The notes: a model not told the origin generated them from the sequence alone. Positions 35,676-45,414 are shown, counted from the stretch's first letter. The stretch is 64,000 nucleotides of DNA from Gammaproteobacteria bacterium (GCA_030654835.1 JAURWS010000030.1:1-64000), one strand, 5' to 3'. Translations and numbers: made by a program.

Positions 35676-36893
35676 TTAAGGTGTATCGCCAGCAATTCTT
35701 ATCAGCTGATCCAAGACTCCATGTCGTGACTGCGGCAATAAAGATTTTGCCAATTCAAATTGTGTGACAGCTTCCTGTCCTCTCCCCAGTGCTAAGTACA
35801 GTTGCCCTAACTGGGTAACGAAATTTGCGTCATTTGGGGCAAGTTGCACAGCCTTTTGCGCAGAATCCAAGCTCTTAATCTCATCAGTGTAAGATAACAA
35901 CGCATGCACTGAGAATATCTCAGGCGAATCTGGTTCTTTACTTAAAACAGAGATTTCGATGCGTTCAGCTAACTCAATCCTCCAATTACCTCTCACAGAA
36001 TCAATCTTATCTGAGTTTAATATGAGACTTCGTATCGCGAGCGCAGCAATATTTACACGCTCATCAGAAATAATAGCAGAAGGTGTGGTGGCATCCAGCG
36101 CATTTAGAATGCCTTCTATTAGCCCAAAGCAGAAATCGCTTCCAAGAATTGCCACTACGTCCACATTACATATGGTGGAGCTACCCGCACGGACATTTTC
36201 AATGGATTCATATGCACTTCTATCCAGCTCCGCCTGAATTTCTGCACCACGCACATCTGTACGAACGGATTCTAGAAAGAGCTTCGCCTGAGCAGCTTCG
36301 CCCGCTACGATGTAGTCATTGTAGATACGACTTGCCAGTGCCCACTTCTGAGCACTCGGATGCATACTTGAGTATGAAGCAGCTAAATAGGTCAGCCCCT
36401 CCAATACCCCTTGCTTACCTAGGGCTCCCAAATTTGTAGCCAATGATCTACTTGCAAAACTATCGTCTGGATCAATCTCTAAAATCTTTTTCAACCAATC
36501 AGCTTTCTCCTGAGGAGAAGCGGATGTAGCCGCTAATCCGTACAATGATGAAATATTCTGCGGATTCCATGAATACGCCAAAAGGTAGTAATCTCTAGCG
36601 TCCTGCCTGTACTTGCTTTCCACGGAAGAATCGAAGCTGAGGTCAGCAAGTGCAATCGAAGTATACCCTGCAGCGACAGCTAGCTCGGGCTCTTGCTGCT
36701 CCTCTAGTAAGTCGTTCAACCGAGAAAGCCAGCGCTCACACGATTGAACAGTCGCACCAGCCTCCTTGCACTCTCGCAAATACTCTAGCTCTAAACACTG
36801 AGCGTCACCACTCTCACAAACCGATGATTGCGCGTGGGATTGATTTGCAGAAGTTGCTAAACATACAAGTAGGAACACGAGGACGAAGTGCAT
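35676..36893 (-). CDS. Exported TPR-repeat protein of unknown function
   Basis: 405 residues with a signal peptide (MHFVLVFLLVCLATSANQSHAQ). Helical TPR-like repeats are visible at about 95-165 and 325-395 (NDANFVTQLGQLYLALGRGQEAVTQFELAKSLLP). Several cysteines near the N-terminus (VCESGDAQCLELEYLRECKEAGATVQSC is split over residues 25-53) suggest disulfides in the periplasm. It stands between a DUF4329-like fragment (10 bp upstream) and the paralogue pair, probably in one transcript. Partner unknown. Confidence 0.62.
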   Translation of the reverse strand: MHFVLVFLLVCLATSANQSHAQSSVCESGDAQCLELEYLRECKEAGATVQSCERWLSRLNDLLEEQQEPELAVAAGYTSIALADLSFDSSVESKYRQDARDYYLLAYSWNPQNISSLYGLAATSASPQEKADWLKKILEIDPDDSFASRSLATNLGALGKQGVLEGLTYLAASYSSMHPSAQKWALASRIYNDYIVAGEAAQAKLFLESVRTDVRGAEIQAELDRSAYESIENVRAGSSTICNVDVVAILGSDFCFGLIEGILNALDATTPSAIISDERVNIAALAIRSLILNSDKIDSVRGNWRIELAERIEISVLSKEPDSPEIFSVHALLSYTDEIKSLDSAQKAVQLAPNDANFVTQLGQLYLALGRGQEAVTQFELAKSLLPQSRHGVLDQLIRIAGDTP

Positions 36894-36903
36894 GTTTATA
36901 CTC

Positions 36904-37188
36904 TTAAGGATAAACAGTCGTCGACGTAGTAATATTAAGGCGCTTCATCTGAAGTCCCGTCGGAGTTATTAAGTATAGAGGTCCTTTAGCCGTAGCAAAA
37001 TCAAAATCACCACCTTGGAAGTTGTTGTCGTCAGAGTTCAATGACGCAAGCTGTGATGGCGAAGGATTGCTGGTCGTGTCTCCATGACACCTATTACCCG
37101 CATGATACTCTGTTGCAGTATTGAAGAACGGATGACTGTGACCAGAACAATTTCCTGAGTAAGGTGGCCAGCTGATACAGTTCGTCAT
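36904..37188 (-). CDS. DUF4329-like domain protein, free-standing
   Basis: 94 residues and no signal peptide. The pattern GHSHPFF ... FQGGDFDFATAKGPLYLITPTGLQMKRLN resembles DUF4329 domains at the C-terminal tip of RHS-type polymorphic toxins, where a short HxH segment precedes the 'GD...A...PLYL-TP-G' motif. Here it is not attached to an RHS core: a TGA lies two codons before the ATG. It may be a broken-off tip, a small effector or a cassette remnant. No immunity gene is obvious. Confidence 0.45.
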   Translation of the reverse strand: MTNCISWPPYSGNCSGHSHPFFNTATEYHAGNRCHGDTTSNPSPSQLASLNSDDNNFQGGDFDFATAKGPLYLITPTGLQMKRLNITTSTTVYP

Positions 37189-37362
37189 AGCTCAAAGACG
37201 TGAGCCCCAGAATGCAGGATTGTCTTGGGGCATACATCGCGACATGCCAAGTGCGCTGGATCAAAGCAGCGTAGGTTTAGAGCCTTTACTAGTAAATAAA
37301 CACATAAATATCGAAACATATATTGTGCTGTCGCATGCCCACTCCATGACGAGGGGCCCGCC

Positions 37363-37865
37363 ATGCGCCAGACAGAACTACTTCTTACGGATTAGGATCG
37401 CGAGTTGATCGAATCATATCGTGTAAAAGGTTTGCACCATGCTCGAGAAGTGACTCGGGCGCAGACTTTATCCGCTCTTGATCGCGGAGTATCCGAAGCC
37501 CAAATCATGGAAGTTCTTGGTGTTGGCCGAACCGCCGTCTGGCGAGAACGAAGTGCATACTTGGATGGCAGTGTTCAATACACGCTGTGCGATGCTGCAC
37601 GCTCAGGCAAGCCCCGAGAGTACGATACCAATATTGAGGCGAAGATTACCGCCTTGGCATGCTCGGAGCCTCCGAAAGGCGCCAGGCGCTGGACATTGTA
37701 ATTGTTGGAAATGCTGCACAGAAACAGCCGGATATCGGCTCAATCAGGCGCGAGACGATTCGCCGACCGCTAAAGAGCTGCCTCAAACCATGGCGCAAAG
37801 TGATGCGGTACATTGGCGTTATAACCGAGGAGTATCGACAGCGAATGTACGACGTGCTTGACTAG
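37363..37865 (+). pseudogene. Decayed IS630-family transposase (N-terminal half)
   Basis: The original ATG is at 37363, but a TAG at 37393 interrupts after ten codons; the same frame continues with DRELIESYRVKGLHHAREVTRAQ and a helix-turn-helix (GVSEAQIMEVLGVGRTAVWRER). Around 37680-37700 a frameshift moves the reading to another frame (QKQPDIGSIRRETIRRPLK...WRKVMRYIGVITEEYRQRMYDVLD), which ends at 37865. The DDE catalytic domain is absent. Terminal repeats were not identified. The family is judged from the motif style of IS630 transposases. Confidence 0.75.
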
Positions 37866-37933
37866 CTCCTATCCCAGCGACCCCCAGAATATTTCCGGAG
37901 GTGCCAAAGCGTTACAAATATTTAGGTATTCGT

Positions 37934-38416
37934 ATGAACATTCGAACAAAAAAACTGCTATCAATTTTGCCGATTGTCGCATTGCTGCTCTGCTCGCCAA
38001 GTTATAGCGATAGCATCTTCACACATGCTGTACTTAAAGTACCTTTCGAGGTTAGCGAGAAGAGCCCATGGTCCCAAACAATCGAGAGCCAAGATGAGTG
38101 GGAATTGTTCTATCGAACCAACGCCGTAGTTTATCTTGGCGAGAATTCAAAATTGCTTTCGGCGCCCTCGATTGACTTTGGCCAATATACCATCGTAGCA
38201 GGAGGGCTGGGTTCCTCGTACTCTCATAGTTCGATCATGATCAGATACGTCAGGGATCAAGGGCCGTACACTGATCTCAGTGCGCTGATTTTGACTCCCG
38301 GAGCGAGTTGCAACGTTCCGTCAGTAATATCGTACCCAACAGTAGTACTTCTTATCCCAAAACCTGACGACAATTTGAAGCTGCGTGTTTCTGAAGTCAT
38401 AAATGAGTGCCGATGA
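37934..38416 (+). CDS. Exported PrcB-like protein of unknown function
   Basis: 160 residues from the ATG at 37934; a GTG at 37901 is too close to its GGAGG. The signal peptide is MNIRTKKLLSILPIVALLLCSPSYS. The mature part (SQDEWELFYRT ... IDFGQYTIVAGGLGSSYSHSSIMIRY) is similar in layout to PrcB-type domains, which have been linked to protease complexes. The similarity is weak. It follows the dead transposase. Confidence 0.5.
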   Translation: MNIRTKKLLSILPIVALLLCSPSYSDSIFTHAVLKVPFEVSEKSPWSQTIESQDEWELFYRTNAVVYLGENSKLLSAPSIDFGQYTIVAGGLGSSYSHSSIMIRYVRDQGPYTDLSALILTPGASCNVPSVISYPTVVLLIPKPDDNLKLRVSEVINECR

Positions 38417-38697
38417 ACTTCCATTCGGATGAAGGCAACGGCGCAAATTATTCTCAAACCCGACATCCATGTCTGCGGCACAAGCCATTTTTTATATGTA
38501 ATGTCAGTACTGTCCGGCAACTTTTTAGGAATTACAGACTAACCAGTTGCTGAATTTCTAAAGAAAATAGTAGCTATTAGAGCCTGCGTGTAAAGGCTTG
38601 CTGGGCAGTCAAAATATTGATCGTTTCAATGAGGTAGTTATAGATGATCCTACTTCGACTGCACTAGAGATACTTGAAATTGGCCCGATGTATACCT

Positions 38698-39555
38698 CTA
38701 CCGCAGCGTAGCTAAAGCTTCAATCGCCGCCTCGCGAACAATATAAGGACTACCATCACGATAGTCCGCACGATAAGGGTCACTTTTGGCCAAATTTTCG
38801 ATCACTGCAATCGAGTCTGCGTCACCAAGTCGTGCCAGTATTCTTACAGCATTTCGGCGCACGATAGGACTGTTGTCTAATGCAGCCCTAAAAGCAGCCC
38901 TTTTTACGCTTTCTCTGCCTATTGCACTCGTTGATATCTCCGCAGACTGTTCGAACATACGAAGCAATGCTAAAGTAGACGAGGCTCGCGTAATTTCGCT
39001 ATCGCTATCCAATAGCTCTGCAACTGGCTCCACGGCAGCTAGCCCAAAGGAAACGAGTGCATCTCGAACCATTCCCCCAGTGTCAATTGCTCCTAATAAC
39101 GCTTGAAGTCCTCTGATGTCTTTGATGTACGACACGGCGCCGACAAGGTCACCATAATAGGTCGAGTAGTCATCTGTCATACGCTCCTCGACAGGCAAGA
39201 CAATCAGACCTCTCTCGATTCGACTCCTCTCAAAAGTCGCTCTGTACTCATTCTCTGATTCCAAAAGCGCTATCAGTGCCAATGTCCTCTGATCACGCAA
39301 GGCAGGCTTTTCGTCCAAGACCTTTTGTAATGTTGACGGCACATGCCCAACACCTGCCGTAGGATCGTCGTCAAGACCTAGCAAGTTGGCAAACCCCTCG
39401 CGGCGTTCGTGCCAATCTTCCGATCTAATCAACGTATCATCGAACGCGGGAAATAACTCTTGCGCGGGACTAGTGACTGCATGGAATATCAAAGTAATAG
39501 CGGCAATTGTTCTCACAGAAGCCACCAGACATTTATCAATTAACTTAACAGGCAT
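38698..39555 (-). CDS. Exported HEAT-repeat protein
   Basis: 285 residues from the ATG at 39555, which gives a signal peptide (MPVKLIDKCLVASVRTIAAITLIFHAVTSPA is split by its basic start and hydrophobic core); an ATG at 39597 is also possible. From about residue 150 on, alpha-helical HEAT-like repeats are visible (VRDALVSFGLAAVEPVAELL; IVRRNAVRILARLGDADSI; IVREAAIEALATLR). These scaffolds bind other proteins. No partner is known. AT-rich compared with comM next door. The preceding 38417-38697 holds nothing recognisable. Confidence 0.58.
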   Translation of the reverse strand: MPVKLIDKCLVASVRTIAAITLIFHAVTSPAQELFPAFDDTLIRSEDWHERREGFANLLGLDDDPTAGVGHVPSTLQKVLDEKPALRDQRTLALIALLESENEYRATFERSRIERGLIVLPVEERMTDDYSTYYGDLVGAVSYIKDIRGLQALLGAIDTGGMVRDALVSFGLAAVEPVAELLDSDSEITRASSTLALLRMFEQSAEISTSAIGRESVKRAAFRAALDNSPIVRRNAVRILARLGDADSIAVIENLAKSDPYRADYRDGSPYIVREAAIEALATLR

Positions 39556-39801
39556 TTTAATTGTAATCCCCTTACTCGTATTGTCGCCAATCCCCATGCA
39601 AACAGGCCATCCATTGCTTCAATCCAGTATGGATTAGGCGCCCCCATCGCGTCGATCATGTCATGCCATTCATGCTCTAAAAGTGAAGCCTTTGATCCCA
39701 TCGCCATATGTGATTGTTGTATTGGTACTCGCAATCACGATGCGAGTAAATCCAAACGTATTTGACGGCGTCGCGACGATCGCTTTAATCGCATTCCATA
39801 T

Positions 39802-41370
39802 TCAACCGCTTGCACTATCGAGTATCGCTCCCTGGTTGAAATACCTCTCCATCCGCCGATAGGCAATGGCCTCCGTCAGGTCGCGCTCGTGAATAGCGGA
39901 GCGCTGCTCAAGATCGGCAATGGTGCGGGCGATTTTCAGAATTCGATGGCAACCGCGTGCGGACAGGCGCAGTTTGTCGACGGCCAGCGCCAGCAATCGC
40001 TCGCTGCTTGCATCAAGTTCGCAAAACGCCTCGATGTCCGGGTTGCCCAGATCACTGTTGAGTTTGCCGCAGCGCTCCTTCTGCAAAACGCGGCATTGCA
40101 GGACTCGCCTGCGCACGTTGTCGCTCTCGGAAATGCCGACCTTGCTGACGTCGCCTCTGACCGTCACGGCGCGCAAGTCATGATGCGCGATCCTCGGCAC
40201 CTCGACGATCAGGTCGATGCGGTCCAGCAGCGGGCCGGAGATTTTTTCCAGATAGCGCTGCACCTTCTCTGGCGTACAGCGGCAACGGCCCTGCGGGTCG
40301 CCGTAGTAGCCGCAGTGGCAGGGGTTCATCGCGGCGACCAGCTGAAAATTGGCAGGTAGCTGCATGCGATAGTTCGCGCGGCTGATGGTAATCACGCCGG
40401 ATTCCAGCGGCTCGCGCAAGACATCGAGCACACTGCGGTTGAACTCGGTCAGTTCGTCGAGAAAGAGGACACCGCGATGGGCGAGTGTGACCTCGCCGGG
40501 GCGGCCATGAGCACCGCCGCCGACGAGAGCAACACTTGTGGCGCTGTGATGCGGCGAGCGGAACACCGGCTCCATCCAGCGGCCAGTGTCGATGGCTTGC
40601 CGCGAGATCGATTTGATGGCCGCTGCCTCCAGCGCCTCCTTCTCGTCCAGTGTCGGCAGCAACGACGGCAGGCAGTTCGCCAGCATGGTCTTACCGGTGC
40701 CAGGCGGCCCGACGAATAAGATGTTGTGAGCTCCGGCCGCCGCGATCTGCAGGGCGCGCTTGGCCATGTGCTGACCGCGGATCTCGCTTAGATCATGCAG
40801 CTGCACAGAGGCATCGGGTATCAGCACGGGTGGTTTGAAGCGACAAGGTTTGAGGCCGCTGCCCGCGAGCAGGTGCTTGCACAGATCCAGCAGCGTGGCG
40901 GCGCCGAACGCCTTCACGCCGCGCACGAGTGAGGCCTCGTCGCTGTTGACGGCCGGCAGGATCAGCACGCGTCCGCTGTCTCTGGCCGCGAGGACCGCTG
41001 GCAATACGCCGTGCACGGAGCGCACGGATCCGGTCAGGGCCAGCTCCCCCAGAATCTCGTACCAGGCCAGACGCTCGGCGGGAATCTGCCCCGAAGCGGC
41101 GAGAATGCTGATGGCAATGGCGAGATCAAAGCGGCCGCCGCTCTTGGGCAGATCCGCAGGCGCCAGGTTGATGGTGATGCGCCGCGTGGGGAATTCGAGC
41201 TTGGCGTTGAGGATGGCACTGCGCACCCGCTCACGGCTCTCCCGCACGGCAGCCTCGGGGAGGCCGACGATGGCGAGACTGGGCATGCCATTGGAGATGT
41301 GCGTCTCCACGGTTACCAGAGGTGCTTCAATACCAATGTTGGCGCGAGTGTGGACGATCGCCAGCGACAT
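39802..41370 (-). CDS. comM: ComM/YifB family Mg-chelatase-like AAA+ ATPase
   Basis: 522 residues. ComM is a branch-migration helicase that helps integrate DNA during natural transformation. The N-terminal Lon-protease-like fold (THISNGMPSLAIVGLPEAAVRESRERVRSA is typical of the family) is followed by the AAA+ core with Walker A GPPGTGKTM and Walker B LFLDELTEF, and the C-terminal magnesium-chelatase helical domain. A conserved Cys-rich insert is seen (NPCHCGYYGDPQGRCRC). This gene ends the accessory island and returns to the Pseudomonas-like order. Confidence 0.94.
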   Translation of the reverse strand: MSLAIVHTRANIGIEAPLVTVETHISNGMPSLAIVGLPEAAVRESRERVRSAILNAKLEFPTRRITINLAPADLPKSGGRFDLAIAISILAASGQIPAERLAWYEILGELALTGSVRSVHGVLPAVLAARDSGRVLILPAVNSDEASLVRGVKAFGAATLLDLCKHLLAGSGLKPCRFKPPVLIPDASVQLHDLSEIRGQHMAKRALQIAAAGAHNILFVGPPGTGKTMLANCLPSLLPTLDEKEALEAAAIKSISRQAIDTGRWMEPVFRSPHHSATSVALVGGGAHGRPGEVTLAHRGVLFLDELTEFNRSVLDVLREPLESGVITISRANYRMQLPANFQLVAAMNPCHCGYYGDPQGRCRCTPEKVQRYLEKISGPLLDRIDLIVEVPRIAHHDLRAVTVRGDVSKVGISESDNVRRRVLQCRVLQKERCGKLNSDLGNPDIEAFCELDASSERLLALAVDKLRLSARGCHRILKIARTIADLEQRSAIHERDLTEAIAYRRMERYFNQGAILDSASG

Positions 41371-41450
41371 ATTTCCATCCTTGGAATTTATTCATGGGCT
41401 GCTTCAACTAATAGTTCAGGATGCCGTGGAATGCAAGGTGGCGACGTCTT

Positions 41451-43196
41451 TCAGGTCAGCGCACGGCTTTTGGCGAGAATCGACTGGATGTGGCGATCGA
41501 CGAAATCTTCCTGCCCCAGCAGCTTCTTGAGGGTGTCGAAGATGACCGGTTTACTGAAGAAGTAACCCTGCACCTGGTCGCACTTGTTCAGACACAGGAA
41601 CTCCACCTGCTCGGCCGTCTCGGCGCCCTCGGCAATCACCTGCATGCTCAGGCTGTGGGCGAGGTTGATGATGGCCTTGACGATGGTGGCGTCGTCCTCA
41701 TTGGTGGTGACGCTGCTGACAAAGGAACGGTCTATTTTGAGAATCGAAATAGGCAGACGCTGGATGTGGGCAAAGGAGGAGTAACCGGTACCGAAGTCGT
41801 CCAGCGAGATATCGATGCCCAGCTCGCTCAGCTTACGCAGACTTTGGTCCACGGCCTGCCCTTCAATCATCATCGTGGTCTCGGTCAGCTCAAACTCCAG
41901 ACGCCCTGCCGTGATCCCCTGCTTGCTGAGGATATTGGCCACTGTCTGCACGAAGTTCTTATCCTGGAACTGCTTGAAGGAGACGTTGACGGCCAGCTGC
42001 ACGTCATGATGCCCCTTGGTCGCCAGTTCGTTCAGATCCTTGCAGGCGTGATGAATGATCCAGTAGCCCAGCGGCACGATCAGACCGCTCTCTTCCGCCA
42101 CCGCGATGAAGTGGCTGGGGGCCAGCAGGCCGCGTGTTGGATGACGCCAGCGCACCAGGCATTCGGCACCCACGATACGGTTCTGTTTGATATCGATGCG
42201 CGGTTGGTAGTGCAGCTCGAACTCCTCGCTGCGGATGCCTCGGCGGATCTCGGCTTCCAGCTTGAGGATGGTCTGCGCTGCGTCCGTCATGTCGCTGGTG
42301 TAGAACTGATAGTTGCAGCCTTTCTCACGCTTGGCGATGCGCATGGCCATGTCGGCGTTGGCTAGCATGGCATCGACGGTCACGTCGGTTTCCTTGTTCA
42401 TCGCGATGCCCATGCTGACGTTCATGCGGATAGCATGTTGCGCCACCGGAAACGGCCTCGACATGGACTGGATGATGCGTTCGATGCTGACCCGGCACTC
42501 GGATTCCACCGAGCCCATGACGTTCTGGAAGACCACGGCAAACTCATTGCCGCCAATCCGGGCGACCCGCTGATGCGCGGAAAGACACGAACGGATGCGC
42601 TCTGCAATCAGCTGAATCAGCGCATCTCCAGCGCCTTGCCCGTAGGAAGCATTCACTTTTTTGAACTGGTCAACGTCGACGAGCAGCAGACCAACGGACT
42701 CGGGAGTCTCGGCATTGTCAAGAATGCGCGCCAGTTGCTCACGGAAATCCTGGCGGTTGCTCAGCCCGGTCAGTGGGTCAGCTGTCGGAAACTCTGCCGG
42801 CTGGGGATCGACGCTCTTGCGGGCGAAGCGACGGATCGCGCGTTGCAGCACCTGCGAATCCAGACCGGTGCGCAGCAGAATGTCGGATTCACCTCGGCGG
42901 GCAGCCTCCAGATCTACATGAGCTGGCGCCTCGTCGACCAGCATGACGATTGGCACATTGGCCTGTTGACGCCCGAGTTCAGTGAGTATGTCGCGGGCGA
43001 TGTGCGGATCAGAGACGGAGCCCCAGATAACCAGCTGAAATCGACTGACAGCCGTCGACTCCAGGACGGAAACATCCGCCTGGCACCAGGACAACTGGTA
43101 AACCTCTCCCTGAATGCCTTTCAGCAGGTCTCCGACCATCCTGAATTCGACATCCTGTTCGGCAATCAGCAGTATTCGCACTGCGCGACCCCACAT
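41451..43196 (-). CDS. REC-like / GGDEF (degenerate) / EAL protein
   Basis: 581 residues from the ATG at 43196 (a GTG a few codons later is also possible; the frame stays open far upstream over rep but that is antisense). Residues 1-125 resemble a receiver domain without the phospho-accepting Asp. The GGDEF domain (about 135-300) has GGNEF at 215-219, with Asn where cyclases have Asp/Glu, so cyclase activity is doubtful. The EAL domain (about 315-570) reads ECL at 345-347 and keeps NVS, ELTET, DDFGTGYSS, LKIDRSFV and AEGAET, so cyclic-di-GMP hydrolysis is likely. It is divergent from rep. Confidence 0.85.
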   Translation of the reverse strand: MWGRAVRILLIAEQDVEFRMVGDLLKGIQGEVYQLSWCQADVSVLESTAVSRFQLVIWGSVSDPHIARDILTELGRQQANVPIVMLVDEAPAHVDLEAARRGESDILLRTGLDSQVLQRAIRRFARKSVDPQPAEFPTADPLTGLSNRQDFREQLARILDNAETPESVGLLLVDVDQFKKVNASYGQGAGDALIQLIAERIRSCLSAHQRVARIGGNEFAVVFQNVMGSVESECRVSIERIIQSMSRPFPVAQHAIRMNVSMGIAMNKETDVTVDAMLANADMAMRIAKREKGCNYQFYTSDMTDAAQTILKLEAEIRRGIRSEEFELHYQPRIDIKQNRIVGAECLVRWRHPTRGLLAPSHFIAVAEESGLIVPLGYWIIHHACKDLNELATKGHHDVQLAVNVSFKQFQDKNFVQTVANILSKQGITAGRLEFELTETTMMIEGQAVDQSLRKLSELGIDISLDDFGTGYSSFAHIQRLPISILKIDRSFVSSVTTNEDDATIVKAIINLAHSLSMQVIAEGAETAEQVEFLCLNKCDQVQGYFFSKPVIFDTLKKLLGQEDFVDRHIQSILAKSRALT

Positions 43197-43295
43197 AGAT
43201 ACAACTCGAATAGTGTTATCGGCATGTCTTGCTGATTTCTGCAGCGCTTGCTCGTATATAATTGCCGCCGCTTTCTTCGACATGTGAATCCCTGC

Positions 43296-45329
43296 GTGAA
43301 CAAACTCAATCCCCGCCAGCTTGAGGCGGTCAAATACATCAGCTCCCCTTTGCTCGTGCTCGCCGGTGCTGGCAGCGGCAAGACCAGCGTGATTACTCAG
43401 AAGATCAGCTATCTGATCAACCAGTGCGGTTACCCCGCTCACAAGATTGCGGCGGTGACCTTCACCAACAAGGCGGCACGCGAGATGAAGGAGCGTGTCG
43501 GCAAGCTCTCCCGCGAGCGCGAGGGCGCCAGCAACACGCGCGGCCTGACGATCTCGACCTTTCACCATCTCGGCTTGACCATCATTCGCAAGGAGCACGC
43601 ACGGCTTGGATTCAAGTCGGGTTTTTCGATATTCGACAGCCAGGACAGCCTGGCGCTGCTCAAGAGCCTGCTGCACAAGGAGGGCGAGCTGGGTGACGAC
43701 CAGATCAAGATGATTCAGACCACCATTTCCAACTGGAAGAACCAGCTGGTGACGCCCGAGCACGCGATCCAGACCGCCAGTGAGGCCGAAGAAGTCTTCG
43801 CCGCGCGCGTCTATGCCCAATACCAGCGCCACCTCAGTGCCTTCAACGCGGTGGATTTCGACGACCTGATCCTGCTGCCCGTGATGCTGTTCCAGACACA
43901 CGCCGACGTGCTGGAGCGTTGGCAGAATCGCATCCACTATCTGCTGGTGGACGAATATCAGGACACCAACACCGGGCAGTATCTGCTGGTGAAGCTGCTG
44001 GTCGGCCCCCGTTCCGGGCTCACCGTGGTGGGCGACGATGACCAGTCGATTTACTCCTGGCGTGGCGCCCGGCCGGAGAACATGGTGCAACTTGAGAAGG
44101 ATTACCCGAACCTCAAACTCATCAAGCTGGAGCAAAACTACCGCTCCAACAACAACATACTCTCCGCCGCCAATACCCTGATCGCCAACAACCCACACCT
44201 CTATGAAAAGAAGCTCTGGAGTCAGCTGGGAGTGGGCGATCAGATCCGGGTGATCACCTCTCCGAATCAAGACGCAGAGGTGGAGCGGATCGCCACCGAA
44301 ATCCTCGCCATGTGCGTCAACCAGCGTCTGCATTTCAAGGATTTTGCGGTGCTGTATCGCGGCAACCACCAGGCGAGGGCGCTGGAGATTCAGCTGCAGG
44401 CCAATCAGATCCCCTATCAGATCACCGGTGGTACCTCCTTCTTTTCGCGTGGCGAGATCAAGGACGTCATGGCGTACCTGCGCCTGCTGGTGAACCCGGA
44501 CGATGACAATGCCTTCCTGCGCGCGATCAACACGCCGCGCCGCAAGATCGGCCCCTCCATTCTCGAAGGCCTCGCCAACTATGCGGGCGAGCGGAAGATC
44601 AGCCTGCTCAGCGCCTGTGGGGAGATAGGGCTCGGCCAGTTCCTCCCCGACAACAAGCGCGAGCGCGTCGTGAAATTTGCGGAGTGGATGTCCAACATCA
44701 GCGAGCAGTCACAACGCGGCGACAGTGTTGCTGCGATTCAGGAGATGATCCGTGACATGGACTACGAAGGTTGGCTGCACCAGACCAGCCCCTCGCAGAA
44801 CGCTGCCGAGCGTGCCATCGCCAACGTCGGCACGCTTATCGAACAGCTGCAGAAGAGCCTGACCAAGGCCGAAGAGGAGGGCGACGAGGAGGCGGATATC
44901 GAGAGCGCCATCAACAAGCTGATTCTGCGCGACCTGCTGGAGCGTCAAGAGGAGGAAGACATCAACAACCAGGTGCAGTTGATGACGCTGCATGCCGCCA
45001 AGGGCCTGGAGTTTCCCTACGTCTTCATCATGGGCATGGAGGAGGAGTTGCTGCCGCACCGCAACAGCCTTGAGGGCGATGGTATCGAAGAGGAGCGGCG
45101 GCTGGCTTACGTCGGCATCACCCGCGCGCAGAAAGGCCTGACCTTCACGCTGGCGCGCAAACGCAAACAATTCGGTGAGACTGTTACCACAACCCCAAGC
45201 CGCTTCCTCGACGAACTGCCGCAGGATCTGTTGGACTGGGAAGGGCGCGGCAATGCCACGCCTGAACAGAAACAGGAGAAAGGCGCTGCGGCCCTGGCGG
45301 GCCTGAAAGATCTGCTCGGCAGCTTCTAG
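43296..45329 (+). CDS. rep: ATP-dependent DNA helicase Rep
   Basis: UvrD-family 3'-to-5' helicase, 677 residues, that clears proteins ahead of replication forks. The start is taken at GTG 43296 because MNKLNPRQLEAV aligns with the family start; there is no strong ribosome-binding site. Motif I is GAGSGKTSV, motif II DEYQDTN, with VVGDDDQSIYSWRGA, QNYRS and the C-terminal VTLHAAKGLEFPYVFI-type motif (LMTLHAAKGLEF). Domain order is complete. Confidence 0.95.
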   Translation: MNKLNPRQLEAVKYISSPLLVLAGAGSGKTSVITQKISYLINQCGYPAHKIAAVTFTNKAAREMKERVGKLSREREGASNTRGLTISTFHHLGLTIIRKEHARLGFKSGFSIFDSQDSLALLKSLLHKEGELGDDQIKMIQTTISNWKNQLVTPEHAIQTASEAEEVFAARVYAQYQRHLSAFNAVDFDDLILLPVMLFQTHADVLERWQNRIHYLLVDEYQDTNTGQYLLVKLLVGPRSGLTVVGDDDQSIYSWRGARPENMVQLEKDYPNLKLIKLEQNYRSNNNILSAANTLIANNPHLYEKKLWSQLGVGDQIRVITSPNQDAEVERIATEILAMCVNQRLHFKDFAVLYRGNHQARALEIQLQANQIPYQITGGTSFFSRGEIKDVMAYLRLLVNPDDDNAFLRAINTPRRKIGPSILEGLANYAGERKISLLSACGEIGLGQFLPDNKRERVVKFAEWMSNISEQSQRGDSVAAIQEMIRDMDYEGWLHQTSPSQNAAERAIANVGTLIEQLQKSLTKAEEEGDEEADIESAINKLILRDLLERQEEEDINNQVQLMTLHAAKGLEFPYVFIMGMEEELLPHRNSLEGDGIEEERRLAYVGITRAQKGLTFTLARKRKQFGETVTTTPSRFLDELPQDLLDWEGRGNATPEQKQEKGAAALAGLKDLLGSF

Positions 45330-45337
45330 CCTGTGAC

Positions 45338-45403
45338 TGTGGGAGCGGGCCTGCCCGCGATGGATTGTGCGCGAAAACGATCGCGGGCAGGCCCGCTCCC
45401 ACA
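45338..45403. repeat. REP pair after rep
   Basis: A direct copy (45338-45361) and an inverted copy (45380-45403) of the same palindrome family seen at 6.8, 11.5 and 28.4 kb. It lies between the convergent rep and cytochrome genes, just before a standard terminator. Confidence 0.9.
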
Positions 45404-45414
45404 AAAGCAATCGC

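Noticed and set aside
39540-39734. 64-codon minus-strand frame before the HEAT-repeat gene
   Set aside because: Overlaps the next gene's start in another frame. No domain recognised and no clear ribosome-binding site.
43197-44369. Extension of the GGDEF/EAL frame upstream to 972 codons
   Set aside because: The added part runs antisense to rep, whose coding is certain. The recognisable protein begins near 43196.
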